Positions 42,567 through 52,700 of a stretch of 60,926 nucleotides of DNA are shown here, piece after piece. The notes beneath the pieces are model-generated. The model worked only from the letters and a program-made list of their open reading frames with translations. It made no database searches and had not been told where the DNA came from. Origin of the DNA: Bacteroidota bacterium (lineage in GTDB: Bacteria; Bacteroidota; Bacteroidia; Bacteroidales; Lentimicrobiaceae). The translations under genes were made by a program, and so were the position numbers. The stretch's first letter is position 1; each line of letters starts with the position of its first letter. Location of the stretch: assembly GCA_009773515.1 (NCBI GenBank), contig WSXX01000029.1, positions 1 through 60,926 on the forward strand, in the 5' to 3' direction.

Positions 42567-43661
42567 ATGAACAGAGTAATGGTACTCACCGGAGGAGGCG
42601 ACTGTCCGGGACTAAATGCGGTTATCCGCGCTATAGTAAAGCGAGCCTCCCGCGAAAAAGGATGGGAAGTGGTTGGAAGCATAGAGGCATTCAATGGAAT
42701 ATTGCGTGAACCTACTGAGCTTGTTGTTTTGGATGAAAAAGCTGTTTCTGGTATTCATTATCAGGGCGGAACCATTATACAGACAACAAATAAAGGAGGA
42801 CCTTTTGCCTGGCCGGTAAAACAAAAAGACGGAACATACACCGCCATCGACCGCTCTGATGAAATGATCCGCAAAATTCAATACCTTGGTATTGATGCGG
42901 TTATAAACATTGGAGGTGATGGTTCACAGCGCATTTCTCAGGCTCTTTTTGAAAAAGGACTGAATATTATAGGAGTTCCCAAAACTATTGATAACGACCT
43001 CTCTGCAACGGACGCTACCTTTGGTTTTCAAACTGCTATTCAAATTGCTACGGAAGCCGTTGACAAGCTGGTTACTACTGCTGCCAGCCATAACCGTGTA
43101 CAGATACTTGAAGTAATGGGCCGCGATGCCGGCTGGATTGCACTGAATGCTGCTGTTGCCGGTGGTGCTGAAATCTGCCTGATTCCTGAAATTCCTTATG
43201 ATATTGAAAAGGTAATGGAGCGTATCGAACAACGTTTTGATAAAGGCCGCGGCTTTGTAAATATTGTTATAGCCGAAGGTGCCCGAAATATTAAAGGAAT
43301 GAAAGTTTCTGAAAAAAGCGGTGAAGTTGGTTATGCCAATGTTAAACTTGGAGGTGTTGGCTTCCGCTTTGAAGAAGAACTGAAAGAAGCTGGTTGCGAG
43401 CACAGTATCCGTACCACGGTGCTTGGTCACCTGCAAAGGGGAGGAGTTCCCATTGCTTACGATCGCGTGCTGGCTACTCAATATGGTGTAAAAGCTTTTG
43501 AACTTGTACTTGCCGGTGAATTCGGACGAATGGTGTCATACCGCCATCCTTACATCACTTCAGTTACATTGAAAGAAGCCATCATGAAACCAAACCTCGT
43601 TGACCCTGATACCGCACTGATGAAAACTGCCCGCGGTATTGGAATGTGTTTCGGAGATTAA
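42567..43661 (+). CDS. pfkA: 6-phosphofructokinase, group III type
   Basis: A 364-aa phosphofructokinase started at the ATG at 42567 (a TTG codon precedes it in frame). It phosphorylates fructose 6-phosphate, the committing step of glycolysis. Motifs: G-G-G-D-C-P-G-L-N near the start, G-G-D-G-S at about 116-120, P-K-T-I-D-N-D at 138-144 and M-G-R-D-A-G-W. Gly after G-G-D favours ATP over pyrophosphate as donor, while the Lys before T-I-D-N-D is the pyrophosphate-type residue; this Gly/Lys pair is known from ATP-using group III enzymes. Followed by a clear terminator. Confidence 0.93.
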   Translation: MNRVMVLTGGGDCPGLNAVIRAIVKRASREKGWEVVGSIEAFNGILREPTELVVLDEKAVSGIHYQGGTIIQTTNKGGPFAWPVKQKDGTYTAIDRSDEMIRKIQYLGIDAVINIGGDGSQRISQALFEKGLNIIGVPKTIDNDLSATDATFGFQTAIQIATEAVDKLVTTAASHNRVQILEVMGRDAGWIALNAAVAGGAEICLIPEIPYDIEKVMERIEQRFDKGRGFVNIVIAEGARNIKGMKVSEKSGEVGYANVKLGGVGFRFEEELKEAGCEHSIRTTVLGHLQRGGVPIAYDRVLATQYGVKAFELVLAGEFGRMVSYRHPYITSVTLKEAIMKPNLVDPDTALMKTARGIGMCFGD

Positions 43662-43684
43662 TTTTTAGAGTTTTCTAAAAAAAT

Positions 43685-43720
43685 AAAGCCCGCATCTGAT
43701 TCAGCTGCGGGCTTTGCTAT
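43685..43720 (+). terminator. Terminator of pfkA
   Basis: AAAGCCCGCA (43685-43694) pairs perfectly with TGCGGGCTTT (43706-43715), 24 bp after the stop codon. Loop of 11 bases. Confidence 0.8.
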
Positions 43721-43741
43721 TGGCGAATTTCAGATCACTAT

Positions 43742-43947
43742 TATTCGGTAAAAATCGAGAATTTCTTGCCACCAAATCTCCAATACTCCAAATTACACAA
43801 AATGAATGAATTAAATTGGTGATTTTTGGTGATTTAGTGTTTTGGTGGCAGATTTAATAGAGTAAGGTATTGTTCTACAACTTTTGTCAAAGAGAGTCAA
43901 TATCAATTATTTAGAATAATATTCGAAACTTTCTCCGGACAACAATG
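43742..43947 (+). mobile_element. Non-coding 210-bp repeat element, copy 2
   Basis: Contains TTGCCACCAAATCTCC, AAATTACACAAAATGAATGA, GTGTTTTGGTGGCA, GTAAGGTATTGTTCTACAAC and CTCCGGACAACAATGA, in the same order as at 59031-59254 and inverted at 27593-27802. Fills the spacer between pfkA and the CotH gene. Confidence 0.8.
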
Positions 43948-43955
43948 ATTTCAGA

Positions 43956-46214
43956 TCAGTTGATTATGAATTTTACATTTCGTGCATCAGATGATCTTAA
44001 AATGTAAACTCCCGGCTTTAGTTCGGAAACATCTGCCTGATTGCTGTTTCTGAATTCAAGCAATTTTCGACCGGCAATATCGAAAATTGCAAAATCAGTG
44101 CTTTCTGAAAGAAATATTATCCCGTTCACAACCGGATTTGGCCAGAGATTGAAGGATAATTCCGGGTTTTCAATAATTCCAACAAGGCTGTTCGAACTTC
44201 CTGGCGTTGGATTGCTGAAAAACTTCCATTCAAATGCACCATCTGTTACCCTTCCCATCGAAATGTCGGTGGATTGACTGGTGTAAATGATGGCATCTAT
44301 CTGTGCATATCCTGAGGCCAGATTGTTGAAAATTCCGATTTCTTCGCTGTCTTTGTCCAGTTTATAAGGAGTGTGCATTGGCCCCTGAGCAGGTTGACCA
44401 TCAGCCCAAACCATCAAAAAACCGCCGGCAGCTATTGTTGTATCAGGAAAAGCCCACTTTACAGGATTGTTGAGGTTGTCGCTCAGGTACTTATCTCCTA
44501 ACCAAATATCCTGGTTACTTCCGTTGTAAATTTCAACCCAGTCGTCATATTCACCGTATTCATCAGCAATGGTAGTGCTGTTGCTTGCCATAAATTCATT
44601 GATGTATAACATCATTGGGTTTGTAACGGGTACGTTGTATTGAATTGGTTCACAGGGTTTTGTTGATGTTACCTGATTATTGTCTGTCGCTTTTATCCTG
44701 AATTCAAAAAGTGTGCCTGAAGCCATTCCGGGAAGTCCAACGGAGTATATTCCATCTCCGGCCAGAATATCACCATTTTGTCCATTGTCATACATTGCAG
44801 TTTGCTGCCAGGTTCCATTGCTGATTCTGTAATCCAGTGCTACTCCTGTCAGATTTTCATCTTCCGCAGAGGCGCTGACTAACATTTGCTGCAGTGCCGG
44901 AGGTGAGTTGTGGGTAATGTATTTTATCATTGGCGCTGCATTGGTGTTTTGCGCCTGCGATAAAGCTATTGAGTTTCGGTTCTGAATATAAGGCTGAAGT
45001 CCGACCGGTACATGTGCTCCGGTTCCGGATGTAAATGAAGTGTTGAATGATTCAATGTTGTACCCATAGTTCAGCGGATAGTAAGGATCATCGGCTACGT
45101 AGGGTCTGATTTGTTCTCTGACAGCAAACATATAATCCATTAGCGATTGTTTACCTGTCACCTCGGCGATGGCTTGTTTCAGATAGTAGGTGTATTGCGC
45201 TTTGTATTCAGCCACCTGCATCAGTCGGGTAAAAAGCGGGCGGGGCTCTGAGGAATGTGCCCAGTTATAAATATCACGGCTGGCCCAATCTATGCCAAAC
45301 CAGTCAATTCCAAATGTATTGTCAACATCGTAGGGGATATATTCAAAAAGGCCTGTACCGGTGTTTTTGTAAAGATAGAAGTTGTTTTTATTGTAGATGT
45401 AACCATCCCAGTTGGCGGTGAGCACATCAATGGCTGCAATTTTCAGGTAATCCTGCACATTAAAGACTTTTTCAAGTTCGCAGGGAAGCTGAGTTATGGG
45501 CGTATTATTCAGAATATCAATAAACTCAGCCAGATCGCTGTAATCATCTTCTTCTTCATTGATTTTCAATTCATAAGTTCTGCGATCGCCGGACGTGAAT
45601 TTGTATAAATCGGGATCTGCTCCCCGGTAGGTAAGATCAGCAGGCCAGAGGCATTTGTAAAGGTTGCCATCGTTGTTGCCAAAATAGGTTTTTACAAATT
45701 CCTCATCAATGTGTTCAACATTAATGTAAAGTCCGTGGTAATTTCCGTTTATGTAAACTTCTGTGTGGCTGGATCTGGGGCTTACAATGTTTGATTCTCT
45801 GAAAATATTCCAGCACAGCTTTGCGCGTGTGATTGATGGATCGTTGTGCTCTCCGTTCAGGTTAAGTTTTTCTACGCCATGGTATTTCCTTCCGGAAATG
45901 AAAGTGTTGAAGGATACTTTAAAGGACTTTTTCTGTGAATATCTCGATGTATTTCCCCTGAGCCTGAACCCGATATCGTGTATGGTGTCATGAACATTGC
46001 CATTGTTAAATACAAATACTGCCCTGAATTCATGGTCGCTCTCAACATTTTCATAAATCCAGGTAAGCGTGTCAGGATGAATAAAAATATCAATCCGTGG
46101 TACCACTTCATTGGTGTATACTTCGCCGTTTTCAGGAAACTGAGGTTGCGCAAAAGTAAAGATGGATGACAGAATGCTGAGCGTTATCGTCAGGAGCAGT
46201 TTATTTTTTTTCAT
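43956..46214 (-). CDS. CotH-type protein kinase-like protein with lamin-tail and sorting domain
   Basis: A 752-aa secreted protein. Signal peptide (cut after T-F-A-Q), then a CotH kinase-like domain (about 30-400): R-L-R-G-N-T-S-R, K-K-S-F-K-V-S-F, the H-G-L-Y-I-N-V-E-H-I-D-E block and Y-D-V-D-N-T-F-G for metal binding. Then an Ig/X2-like segment, a lamin-tail domain (about 530-640; Y-I-N-E-F-M-A-S-N-S and D-W-V-E-I-Y-N) and a C-terminal sorting-like domain (L-W-P-N-P, F-D-I-A-G-R-K, L-K-P-G-V-Y-I-L-R) for the type IX secretion system. Probably cell-surface bound; CotH of spore-formers phosphorylates coat proteins, but the target here is unknown. Confidence 0.9.
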   Translation of the reverse strand: MKKNKLLLTITLSILSSIFTFAQPQFPENGEVYTNEVVPRIDIFIHPDTLTWIYENVESDHEFRAVFVFNNGNVHDTIHDIGFRLRGNTSRYSQKKSFKVSFNTFISGRKYHGVEKLNLNGEHNDPSITRAKLCWNIFRESNIVSPRSSHTEVYINGNYHGLYINVEHIDEEFVKTYFGNNDGNLYKCLWPADLTYRGADPDLYKFTSGDRRTYELKINEEEDDYSDLAEFIDILNNTPITQLPCELEKVFNVQDYLKIAAIDVLTANWDGYIYNKNNFYLYKNTGTGLFEYIPYDVDNTFGIDWFGIDWASRDIYNWAHSSEPRPLFTRLMQVAEYKAQYTYYLKQAIAEVTGKQSLMDYMFAVREQIRPYVADDPYYPLNYGYNIESFNTSFTSGTGAHVPVGLQPYIQNRNSIALSQAQNTNAAPMIKYITHNSPPALQQMLVSASAEDENLTGVALDYRISNGTWQQTAMYDNGQNGDILAGDGIYSVGLPGMASGTLFEFRIKATDNNQVTSTKPCEPIQYNVPVTNPMMLYINEFMASNSTTIADEYGEYDDWVEIYNGSNQDIWLGDKYLSDNLNNPVKWAFPDTTIAAGGFLMVWADGQPAQGPMHTPYKLDKDSEEIGIFNNLASGYAQIDAIIYTSQSTDISMGRVTDGAFEWKFFSNPTPGSSNSLVGIIENPELSFNLWPNPVVNGIIFLSESTDFAIFDIAGRKLLEFRNSNQADVSELKPGVYILRSSDARNVKFIIN

Positions 46215-46245
46215 GGTAGTAATTTCAGAATGAATTTGATAACTG

Positions 46246-46253
46246 CAAAGTTA
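46246..46253 (-). promoter_or_regulatory. -7 element (TAACTTTG) of the CotH gene
   Basis: TAACTTTG on the minus strand, about 32 bp ahead of the start codon. Fits TAnnTTTG; no clear -33 partner. Confidence 0.5.
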
Positions 46254-46349
46254 GCAAAGGTTTTAAGGCAGATCACTTTTTGGTATGTAAAAACAAAACA
46301 GGAATCCTTGAGGACTCCTGTATGAGTGTACTGAATGATTTAAAATTTA

Positions 46350-46607
46350 TCGTTTTGTGCTTCGACTCCCCTTCGACAGGCTCAGGGCAGGCTGCTACCA
46401 ATGACAGAATGTTCGTCTTATCCTTCGACTCCGCTCATGAGGACATCGTATAGAGCTGATAAAGTGTGCATTAAAGAGAATCATTGCTGACCTAACACGA
46501 ATGTCACACTGAGCGTAGTCGAAGTGTCTGGACGCTTGCTATACTGTCATTTATGCATTTTACTCAGATTTTTTGAGTGCAAACTTATTCTTAAACTAAA
46601 CGACACT
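46350..46607. mobile_element. MITE-like element, partly decayed
   Basis: Right end CTTAAACTAAACGACACT (46590-46607) matches the family terminal repeat with an extra A. Cores: CTTCGACTCCGCTCA at 46423-46437 and CTGAGCGTAGTCGAAG at 46509-46524. The left end is replaced by a rearranged CTTCGACTCCCCTTCGAC block and is not recognised; the left boundary given is approximate. No gene in 46215-46618. Confidence 0.6.
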
Positions 46608-46618
46608 AAATCATTTTA

Positions 46619-48103
46619 TTAAAAAATGCTGTAGTTCAATGTTGCAGTAAGCCCCTGATTCCATCGGGTTGAAGTGCTTTTCCTGTCGGATTCATAAAAA
46701 TTTTCTTCCAGCATTTTCTGATAATAATAACTTAGATGAGAAGTGAAATTTGCAGCCAGCCGTAGTTTTGGTGAAATATAGTAATACACGCTTATTCCAG
46801 GACCGGTTTGGGCAAAGAAAAGTTCATTGTAATCTGTTTTTGTTTCCTCTGTTTCTCCGGACATCAATTTGTTCCATCCTGCGAGTAGCGTCCAGTTGAA
46901 TGTTGCCCAGGTACGTGTATTTGGATAAAATCCGTAACCGTAGTCTGCCGATAAGCTAATTGAAGGAAACAATTCAGCATAGTTTTTTGTGGTCAGGTCG
47001 GTCAATCGGTCTTTCATTTCACTTGATTCCTGCGCCATTCCAAAACCAGCGCTTACCTGCGCTGATTTTTGCCACTTGAGGCTGATGGGCTTTTCATACA
47101 GGAAACCTGCTACCATATATGCTCCTGTGCGTGTAAGCTTATCGGTGTTGTCATAGTCAGGGTTATAAACTTCATTAATATCACTTTCCCTCGATGATGT
47201 TATATTGTTCAGTGTAAGATTTCCTTCAAGTCCGATATAACCTCTGTATCCGCTTTGTCTTATCGGATTATTGGCATAAGCCCAGTTATCGTACAATGAA
47301 GTAAAATACATGGCATCGGTTTTGCCGGCAATCTGATTGGCTTGCATAAATGAGTCCACCGCGGTAATTTCAGCAATGCGCCTTAAACGGCTGTCAAAAA
47401 ATCGTTTGTATTTGAGTTTTGTGATCAATCTGGCAAGTTCAAGCACTTCTTCGTCAGATACATTACGGTTTCTTCTGTTTAATAATTGGAGATCATTCAG
47501 CAGATAAACAGCCATTTGAGCATCCTGAACCTGCTCTATTCTTCCTTTTCCAATGTAAATTCCAGCATTTATACTGTTCTGGAAGATCTTATGCTTCCTC
47601 TCATATTCTGATTCTATGTTGGTTCCTGTATAATTTTCACTTTGTTTATTTCCGGAAAAGCCAGAAGAAAGTGAAACTGATGTCTCGAAAAAATGCTGCC
47701 TGGCATTGTAGAAGCGCTGATTTGTGCTGAATTGAAAGTTTTCTGCATGACCGGAACTTCTGTATTTTGTTTTATCGTTCAGTTCCGTTTCCGTATTTTG
47801 GTTTTGGAAATCGAATCCTGCGCCAAATCCCAATCCTGTTTCAGCCTGTCTCTTGGCAGTATTCAAATATCTTAAGTAATTGCCTCCTGCAGAAGAGCCA
47901 AGACTAAATGAATTATCAGAGGTTTTATTATTCAGGACGGTAAATCCATTTGAAAAATCAAAATTCACATTAAGTGATTGATAAAGGTAATCGGGATTTT
48001 TGTAGTCAGAAAGTTTGAAGTTTTCAGTTTGTGCCTGTGCAGTTTTTACTGAAAAGATCATCGTGGCAAACAGCAACAAGGTAATGGGGAGGATGTTTTT
48101 CAT
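46619..48103 (-). CDS. Exported protein, probable outer-membrane beta-barrel
   Basis: A 494-aa protein with a signal peptide (cut after A-Q-A-Q near residue 25). It is rich in alternating aromatic and polar strands (for example G-F-G-A-G-F-D-F-Q-N-Q, W-A-T-F-N-W-T-L-L-A-G-W) and ends in N-Y-S-I-F, a terminal aromatic as in outer-membrane proteins. A helical insertion (about 195-280: E-V-L-E-L-A-R-L-I-T-K-L-K) interrupts the strands. Family not recognised. Confidence 0.6.
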   Translation of the reverse strand: MKNILPITLLLFATMIFSVKTAQAQTENFKLSDYKNPDYLYQSLNVNFDFSNGFTVLNNKTSDNSFSLGSSAGGNYLRYLNTAKRQAETGLGFGAGFDFQNQNTETELNDKTKYRSSGHAENFQFSTNQRFYNARQHFFETSVSLSSGFSGNKQSENYTGTNIESEYERKHKIFQNSINAGIYIGKGRIEQVQDAQMAVYLLNDLQLLNRRNRNVSDEEVLELARLITKLKYKRFFDSRLRRIAEITAVDSFMQANQIAGKTDAMYFTSLYDNWAYANNPIRQSGYRGYIGLEGNLTLNNITSSRESDINEVYNPDYDNTDKLTRTGAYMVAGFLYEKPISLKWQKSAQVSAGFGMAQESSEMKDRLTDLTTKNYAELFPSISLSADYGYGFYPNTRTWATFNWTLLAGWNKLMSGETEETKTDYNELFFAQTGPGISVYYYISPKLRLAANFTSHLSYYYQKMLEENFYESDRKSTSTRWNQGLTATLNYSIF

Positions 48104-48559
48104 AACGTGATGAGGGTTTGGGAATGCAACTTTATTGAGGATTGGTTATAGTTATTTCAGGGTAGTAGATATTTGTAAATCAATGATAGAATGCAAAATT
48201 GCATGGATAACGATACGCTTGTGATATTATTATACTTAGGACTACTTTATAGTCCTACCTCCGCAATTATGTCGCTGATGCTTTGAAAATCAGGGCCTGA
48301 TTTGATATTTTTCAGTTATTGAAGCTATTTGTTTTTATTTGGTCAAACCCTCACTTGTGAAGTCGGGAAGGTCAATTTGTTAATTATTTCATAAAAATGC
48401 ATTTTTAAATATAACTTAAGTGTCACAAAAACAACAAGATAAGAAAATGGAGCAAAAATAATGTTTAACAAATAATCAAAAATAATAAACAAAAGTTATT
48501 GATTGAGGTTTATACAAGTGTTCAATCATTTTAACTAAACCTTAAACAAAACAAAAATC
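48104..48559. other. Divergent AT-rich spacer of 456 bp
   Basis: No gene and no copy of the dispersed repeats was recognised. The last 140 bp are very A-rich and should hold the promoter of the FAS1 gene, but no clear TAnnTTTG box was found. Confidence 0.5.
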
Positions 48560-49492
48560 ATGAAAACAACTTTTTCAAAATTGAGCATAATATTGCTCGC
48601 AGTAGCTTCCCTTACCTTTTTTTCGTCATGCTCAAAAGATGATGATGATAAAAAAATGGAAGATCCCAAAAATATCGTTGATGTAGCAGTTGCTGATGCA
48701 CGATTTTCTATCCTGGTTGAAGCCCTTGGCAAAGCCAATCTGGTTTCTGCGCTTGAAGGTGACGGACCATTTACCGTTTTTGCACCCACCAACGATGCAT
48801 TCACCGCTCTGTTCTCGCAATTGGGTGTTAGTGGTATTGCCGACCTTGATGCTGCCACATTAACTCCGATTCTGCTGAATCACGTGGTTGCCGGTCAGGT
48901 TAAATCAAGTGATATTGCAACAGGTTATGCTGCAACATTAAACGCTTCAGGACCAAACGGTACCAATGTTAAGGTATTTATCAACAAAGGCTCCAATGTA
49001 ATGGTGGATGCCAGTAAAGTTATTATTGCCGATGTAATGGCTTCAAATGGTGTTATTCACGCCATTGATAAGGTGATACTTCCTGCAAGTGTTGTAGGTC
49101 ACGCAATTAATAATCCAAACTTCAGCACTTTGGTTGAGGCAGTTGTTAAAGCCAATCTGGTTGAAGCCTTGAGTTCTGCCGGACCGTTCACCGTTTTCGC
49201 TCCAACCAATGATGCTTTCTCTGCATTGTTTACCACACTTGGAGTCTCCGGTATAAGCGCGCTTACCGCTGAACAACTTACTCCAATTCTTCTTTACCAT
49301 GTAGTTTCAGGTAATGTTCTATCTACCCAGGTAACAACAGGTTCGGTACCAACCTTAAAAGATGGTAGCAGCCTCAACCTGACTGTCAGTACAATGGGTG
49401 TAAAAGTAAATACCAGTGTTAATGTTGTAGCAACTGATGTTCAGGGATCAAATGGAGTTATCCATGTAATTGATGCAGTGTTGCTGCCATAA
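48560..49492 (+). CDS. Lipoprotein with two fasciclin (FAS1) domains
   Basis: A 310-aa lipoprotein (lipobox F-F-S-S-C, then a run of Asp and Lys). Two tandem FAS1 domains of about 130 residues each: both contain the phrase G-P-F-T-V-F-A-P-T-N-D-A-F, a central L-L-(N/Y)-H-V-V and a final N-G-V-I-H-(A/V)-I-D-x-V-L-L-P. FAS1 domains mediate adhesion. The two repeats are alike enough to show recent internal duplication. Own terminator follows. Confidence 0.92.
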   Translation: MKTTFSKLSIILLAVASLTFFSSCSKDDDDKKMEDPKNIVDVAVADARFSILVEALGKANLVSALEGDGPFTVFAPTNDAFTALFSQLGVSGIADLDAATLTPILLNHVVAGQVKSSDIATGYAATLNASGPNGTNVKVFINKGSNVMVDASKVIIADVMASNGVIHAIDKVILPASVVGHAINNPNFSTLVEAVVKANLVEALSSAGPFTVFAPTNDAFSALFTTLGVSGISALTAEQLTPILLYHVVSGNVLSTQVTTGSVPTLKDGSSLNLTVSTMGVKVNTSVNVVATDVQGSNGVIHVIDAVLLP

Positions 49493-49523
49493 TTCTTCCT
49501 AAACTCTATATATATCTTCCATG

Positions 49524-49556
49524 AGCTGCCGGGTTGCCCGGCAGCTTTTTTTTTAT
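49524..49556 (+). terminator. Terminator of the FAS1 gene
   Basis: AGCTGCCGGG (49524-49533), loop TTG, CCCGGCAGCT (49537-49546), then nine or more T. Perfect 10-bp stem. Confidence 0.92.
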
Positions 49557-49665
49557 TTGCGTTTTTACGACATATATTTGATATACAATATTTTAGCGTA
49601 ACAAAACAGATAAATGCAGTTTTGAGTTTTCGTTTTTCAGTATAATGTCAAAAGCTTATTATCAT

Positions 49666-49673
49666 TATCTTTG
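49666..49673 (+). promoter_or_regulatory. -7 element (TATCTTTG) of the GH65 operon
   Basis: TATCTTTG lies 46 bp ahead of the start of the fused phosphorylase gene. The expected -33 box is only loosely matched. Confidence 0.5.
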
Positions 49674-49719
49674 CCGATAACAAACCAACCTAACTGAGAT
49701 TATAAACAAATCAATTTTT

Positions 49720-52700
49720 ATGAGTAGTAACCATTTCGATGCAGTAATATTTGACCTTGACGGAGTCATTACCAAAACCGCACTTGTACATAGTTCTGCC
49801 TGGAAGAAAATGTTTGATGATTTTCTGAAAGCATGGGCCTTAAAAAATGGAGAAACGTTTCGCGAGTTTACTCATTCAGGCGATTATCTTCCGTTTGTTG
49901 ATGGTAAACCCAGATACAAAGGCGTACAGGATTTTTTGTCATCAAGAAATATTTCTATTCCTTTCGGCGATCCTTCTGATCCATATGAAGCCGAAACTGT
50001 TTGTGGACTTGGAAACCGCAAAGACTTTGCATTCAATGAGATATTAAGCAGAGATGGGGTAGGGGTTTACGAAAGTACGGTTGCTCTCATTCATGAACTT
50101 AAAAATCAGAATATCAGAATAGGAGTGGCCTCATCGAGTAAAAATTGTGCACCCGTACTCGAAACTGCCGGTTTGCTTCACCTTTTTGAAACCCGTGTGG
50201 ATGGTGTGGTTTCCGTTGAATTGCAGCTGAAAGGCAAACCTGAACCCGATATTTTTACAACAGCCGCTGATAACCTTGGAGTTTCTTATGACAGAACCGT
50301 TATTGTTGAGGATGCTGTTTCAGGCGTTCAGGCCGGACAAAAAGGCGGATTCGGACTTGTAATTGGTATTGCACGTGAGGAAAATACGCATGAACTCAGG
50401 CTGAATGGTGCTGATATTGTTGTGGAAGATCTTGAAGAAATTGATATTCCCGATATCAACAACTGGTTTAATCAAGGCCTTGAAGATGATAAATGGTCTA
50501 TTACATATCATGCCTACGAGCCTAAAAAAGAACGTACCCGCGAAGCCCTGCTTGCTGTTGGAAACGGCTATTTCGGAACCCGTGGTGCTATGGAAGAAAC
50601 CGATTCAAATCCGGTAAACAATCCCGGAACCTATATAGCAGGACTTTACAACCGGCTTTCATCAAAGGTGGGTGACCGTATGATCGAAAACGAGGACTTT
50701 GTAAATGTGCCAAACTGGCTTCCTGTTACTTTTCGTATCGACGAAGGCGAATGGTTTGACTTTAATCAGGCTGAATTTCTTGACTTTAACAAACATCTGG
50801 ATTTTAAAACCGGTGTTTTCAGCCGTCGGTTGCTGGTAAAAGATAAAGCTGGTAAGATTACTGAAATTGTTTCAAAACGAATTGCCGGAATGGCCGATCC
50901 CCATCTTGCAGCCCTTCAGTATCAGATTACTCCGGTAAACTACAGCGGAGTTGTTACAATAAAAAGTGGCATCAACGGAGATATTATCAACGATAATGTT
51001 GAGCGTTACAAACAATTGAATCAGCAGCACCTTAAGCCTGTGATACAAGGACGTGATGAAAACCTGATCTGGGTGGCTGTGGAAACCACTCAATCCGCAA
51101 TAATCATTGCCGAAGCTGCAAACCATAGTATTTTCATCGATGGAAAGCCTGCGGATGCAAAGGTTACAGACGAAATCAGCAAAAGCAGGGCATTTATAAG
51201 TTTCGAAGTTGAAGCGCTGGCCGGAATTCCGGTAAGGCTTGAGAAATTTGTTGCCATTTACACTTCAAAACCCGATGATGTTGCCGAACCTCTGCTCACT
51301 GCAATAGATTCAGCGGTAATGAATCTCAGCTTTGAGAACCTTCTTTCACAAAACATTCCTGTCTGGGAGGAAATATGGGATAAAATAGATGTGCAGGTTG
51401 AAGGCAGTCGTATGGATCAGAAATTGTTACGTCTTCATTTGTATCATCTGATCGTTTCAGCCTCTCATCACAATGCTTCAATCGACGCCAGTTTCACAGC
51501 CCGTGGCCTGCATGGTGAGGCTTATCGTGGTCATATTTTCTGGGACGAGCTGTTTATTCTGCCTTTTTACAATATGCATTTCCCTGATGCAGCAAAGGCT
51601 ACACTGATGTATCGGTTCAACCGTCTGCCAAAAGCCAGAGAATATGCAAAAGAGTATGGATTTAAAGGTGCTATGTTCCCCTGGCAAAGCGGTAGTGACG
51701 GTAGGGAGGAAACTCAGGTTGTTCACCTCAATCCGCTGAACGGTGAGTGGGGCGACGATTACAGCTCGCTGCAACGCCATGTTTCACTGGCGATTGCCTA
51801 TAATGTGTGGGAGTATTATCACACAACCGGCGATCTGGAGTTTCTTAAAAATTCAGGGGCTGAATTGTTCCTTGACATTTGTCGTTTCTGGGCAAACAAA
51901 GCTGAGCTCAATCCTCAAACAGGCCGCTATTCAATAGCCGGCGTTATGGGTCCGGATGAATTTCATGAGCAATATCATAACACCAAAGAAGGTGGATTGC
52001 GCGACAATGCATACACCAATATTATGGTGGTATGGGCAATTGATAAAGCTTTTGAAATTATTAATCTGATCGGAGAGGCTGCTTCATCTGTTAAATCTAA
52101 GCTTTCGCTTGATGATGATGAGCTTGCTGAATGGAAAACAATCTCCCGCAAACTGAATATTGTCATATCCCCGGAAGGAATTATTTCGCAGTATGACGGC
52201 TATTTCGATCTTGCTGAGCTGGACTGGAACTATTATAAACAGAAATACGGCAATATCTACCGTCTTGACAGAATATTGAAGGCGGAGGGCAAATCGGCCG
52301 ATGAGTTCAAAGTGGCCAAACAAGCCGATACACTCATGGCATTTTATAACCTTGATGAATCCGAAGTAAGTGTAATTCTTAAGGAGCTTGGTTATAAAAT
52401 GAAGGATGAATATCTGAAAGAAAACCTTGCATATTATCTTGAGCGGACTTCTCATGGTTCTACATTAAGCAGGGTAGTTCACGCATTGCTGGCCAATATG
52501 ATTGGTGACAGGAATCTCAGCTGGGAGCTTTATCAGGATGCTTTGAGCAGCGATTATAATGATATTCAGGGTGGTACTACAGCCGAGGGTATTCACATGG
52601 GCGTGATGGCCGGTACAGTGCTTATCGCAATGTATGCTTATGCCGGATTGAACCTTCGGGGTGATGTAATAACCATAAATCCAAATCTTCCTGATGCCTG

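Noticed and set aside
42924..43481. 185-codon open frame antisense to pfkA
   Set aside because: Covered by a well-supported conserved enzyme on the other strand.
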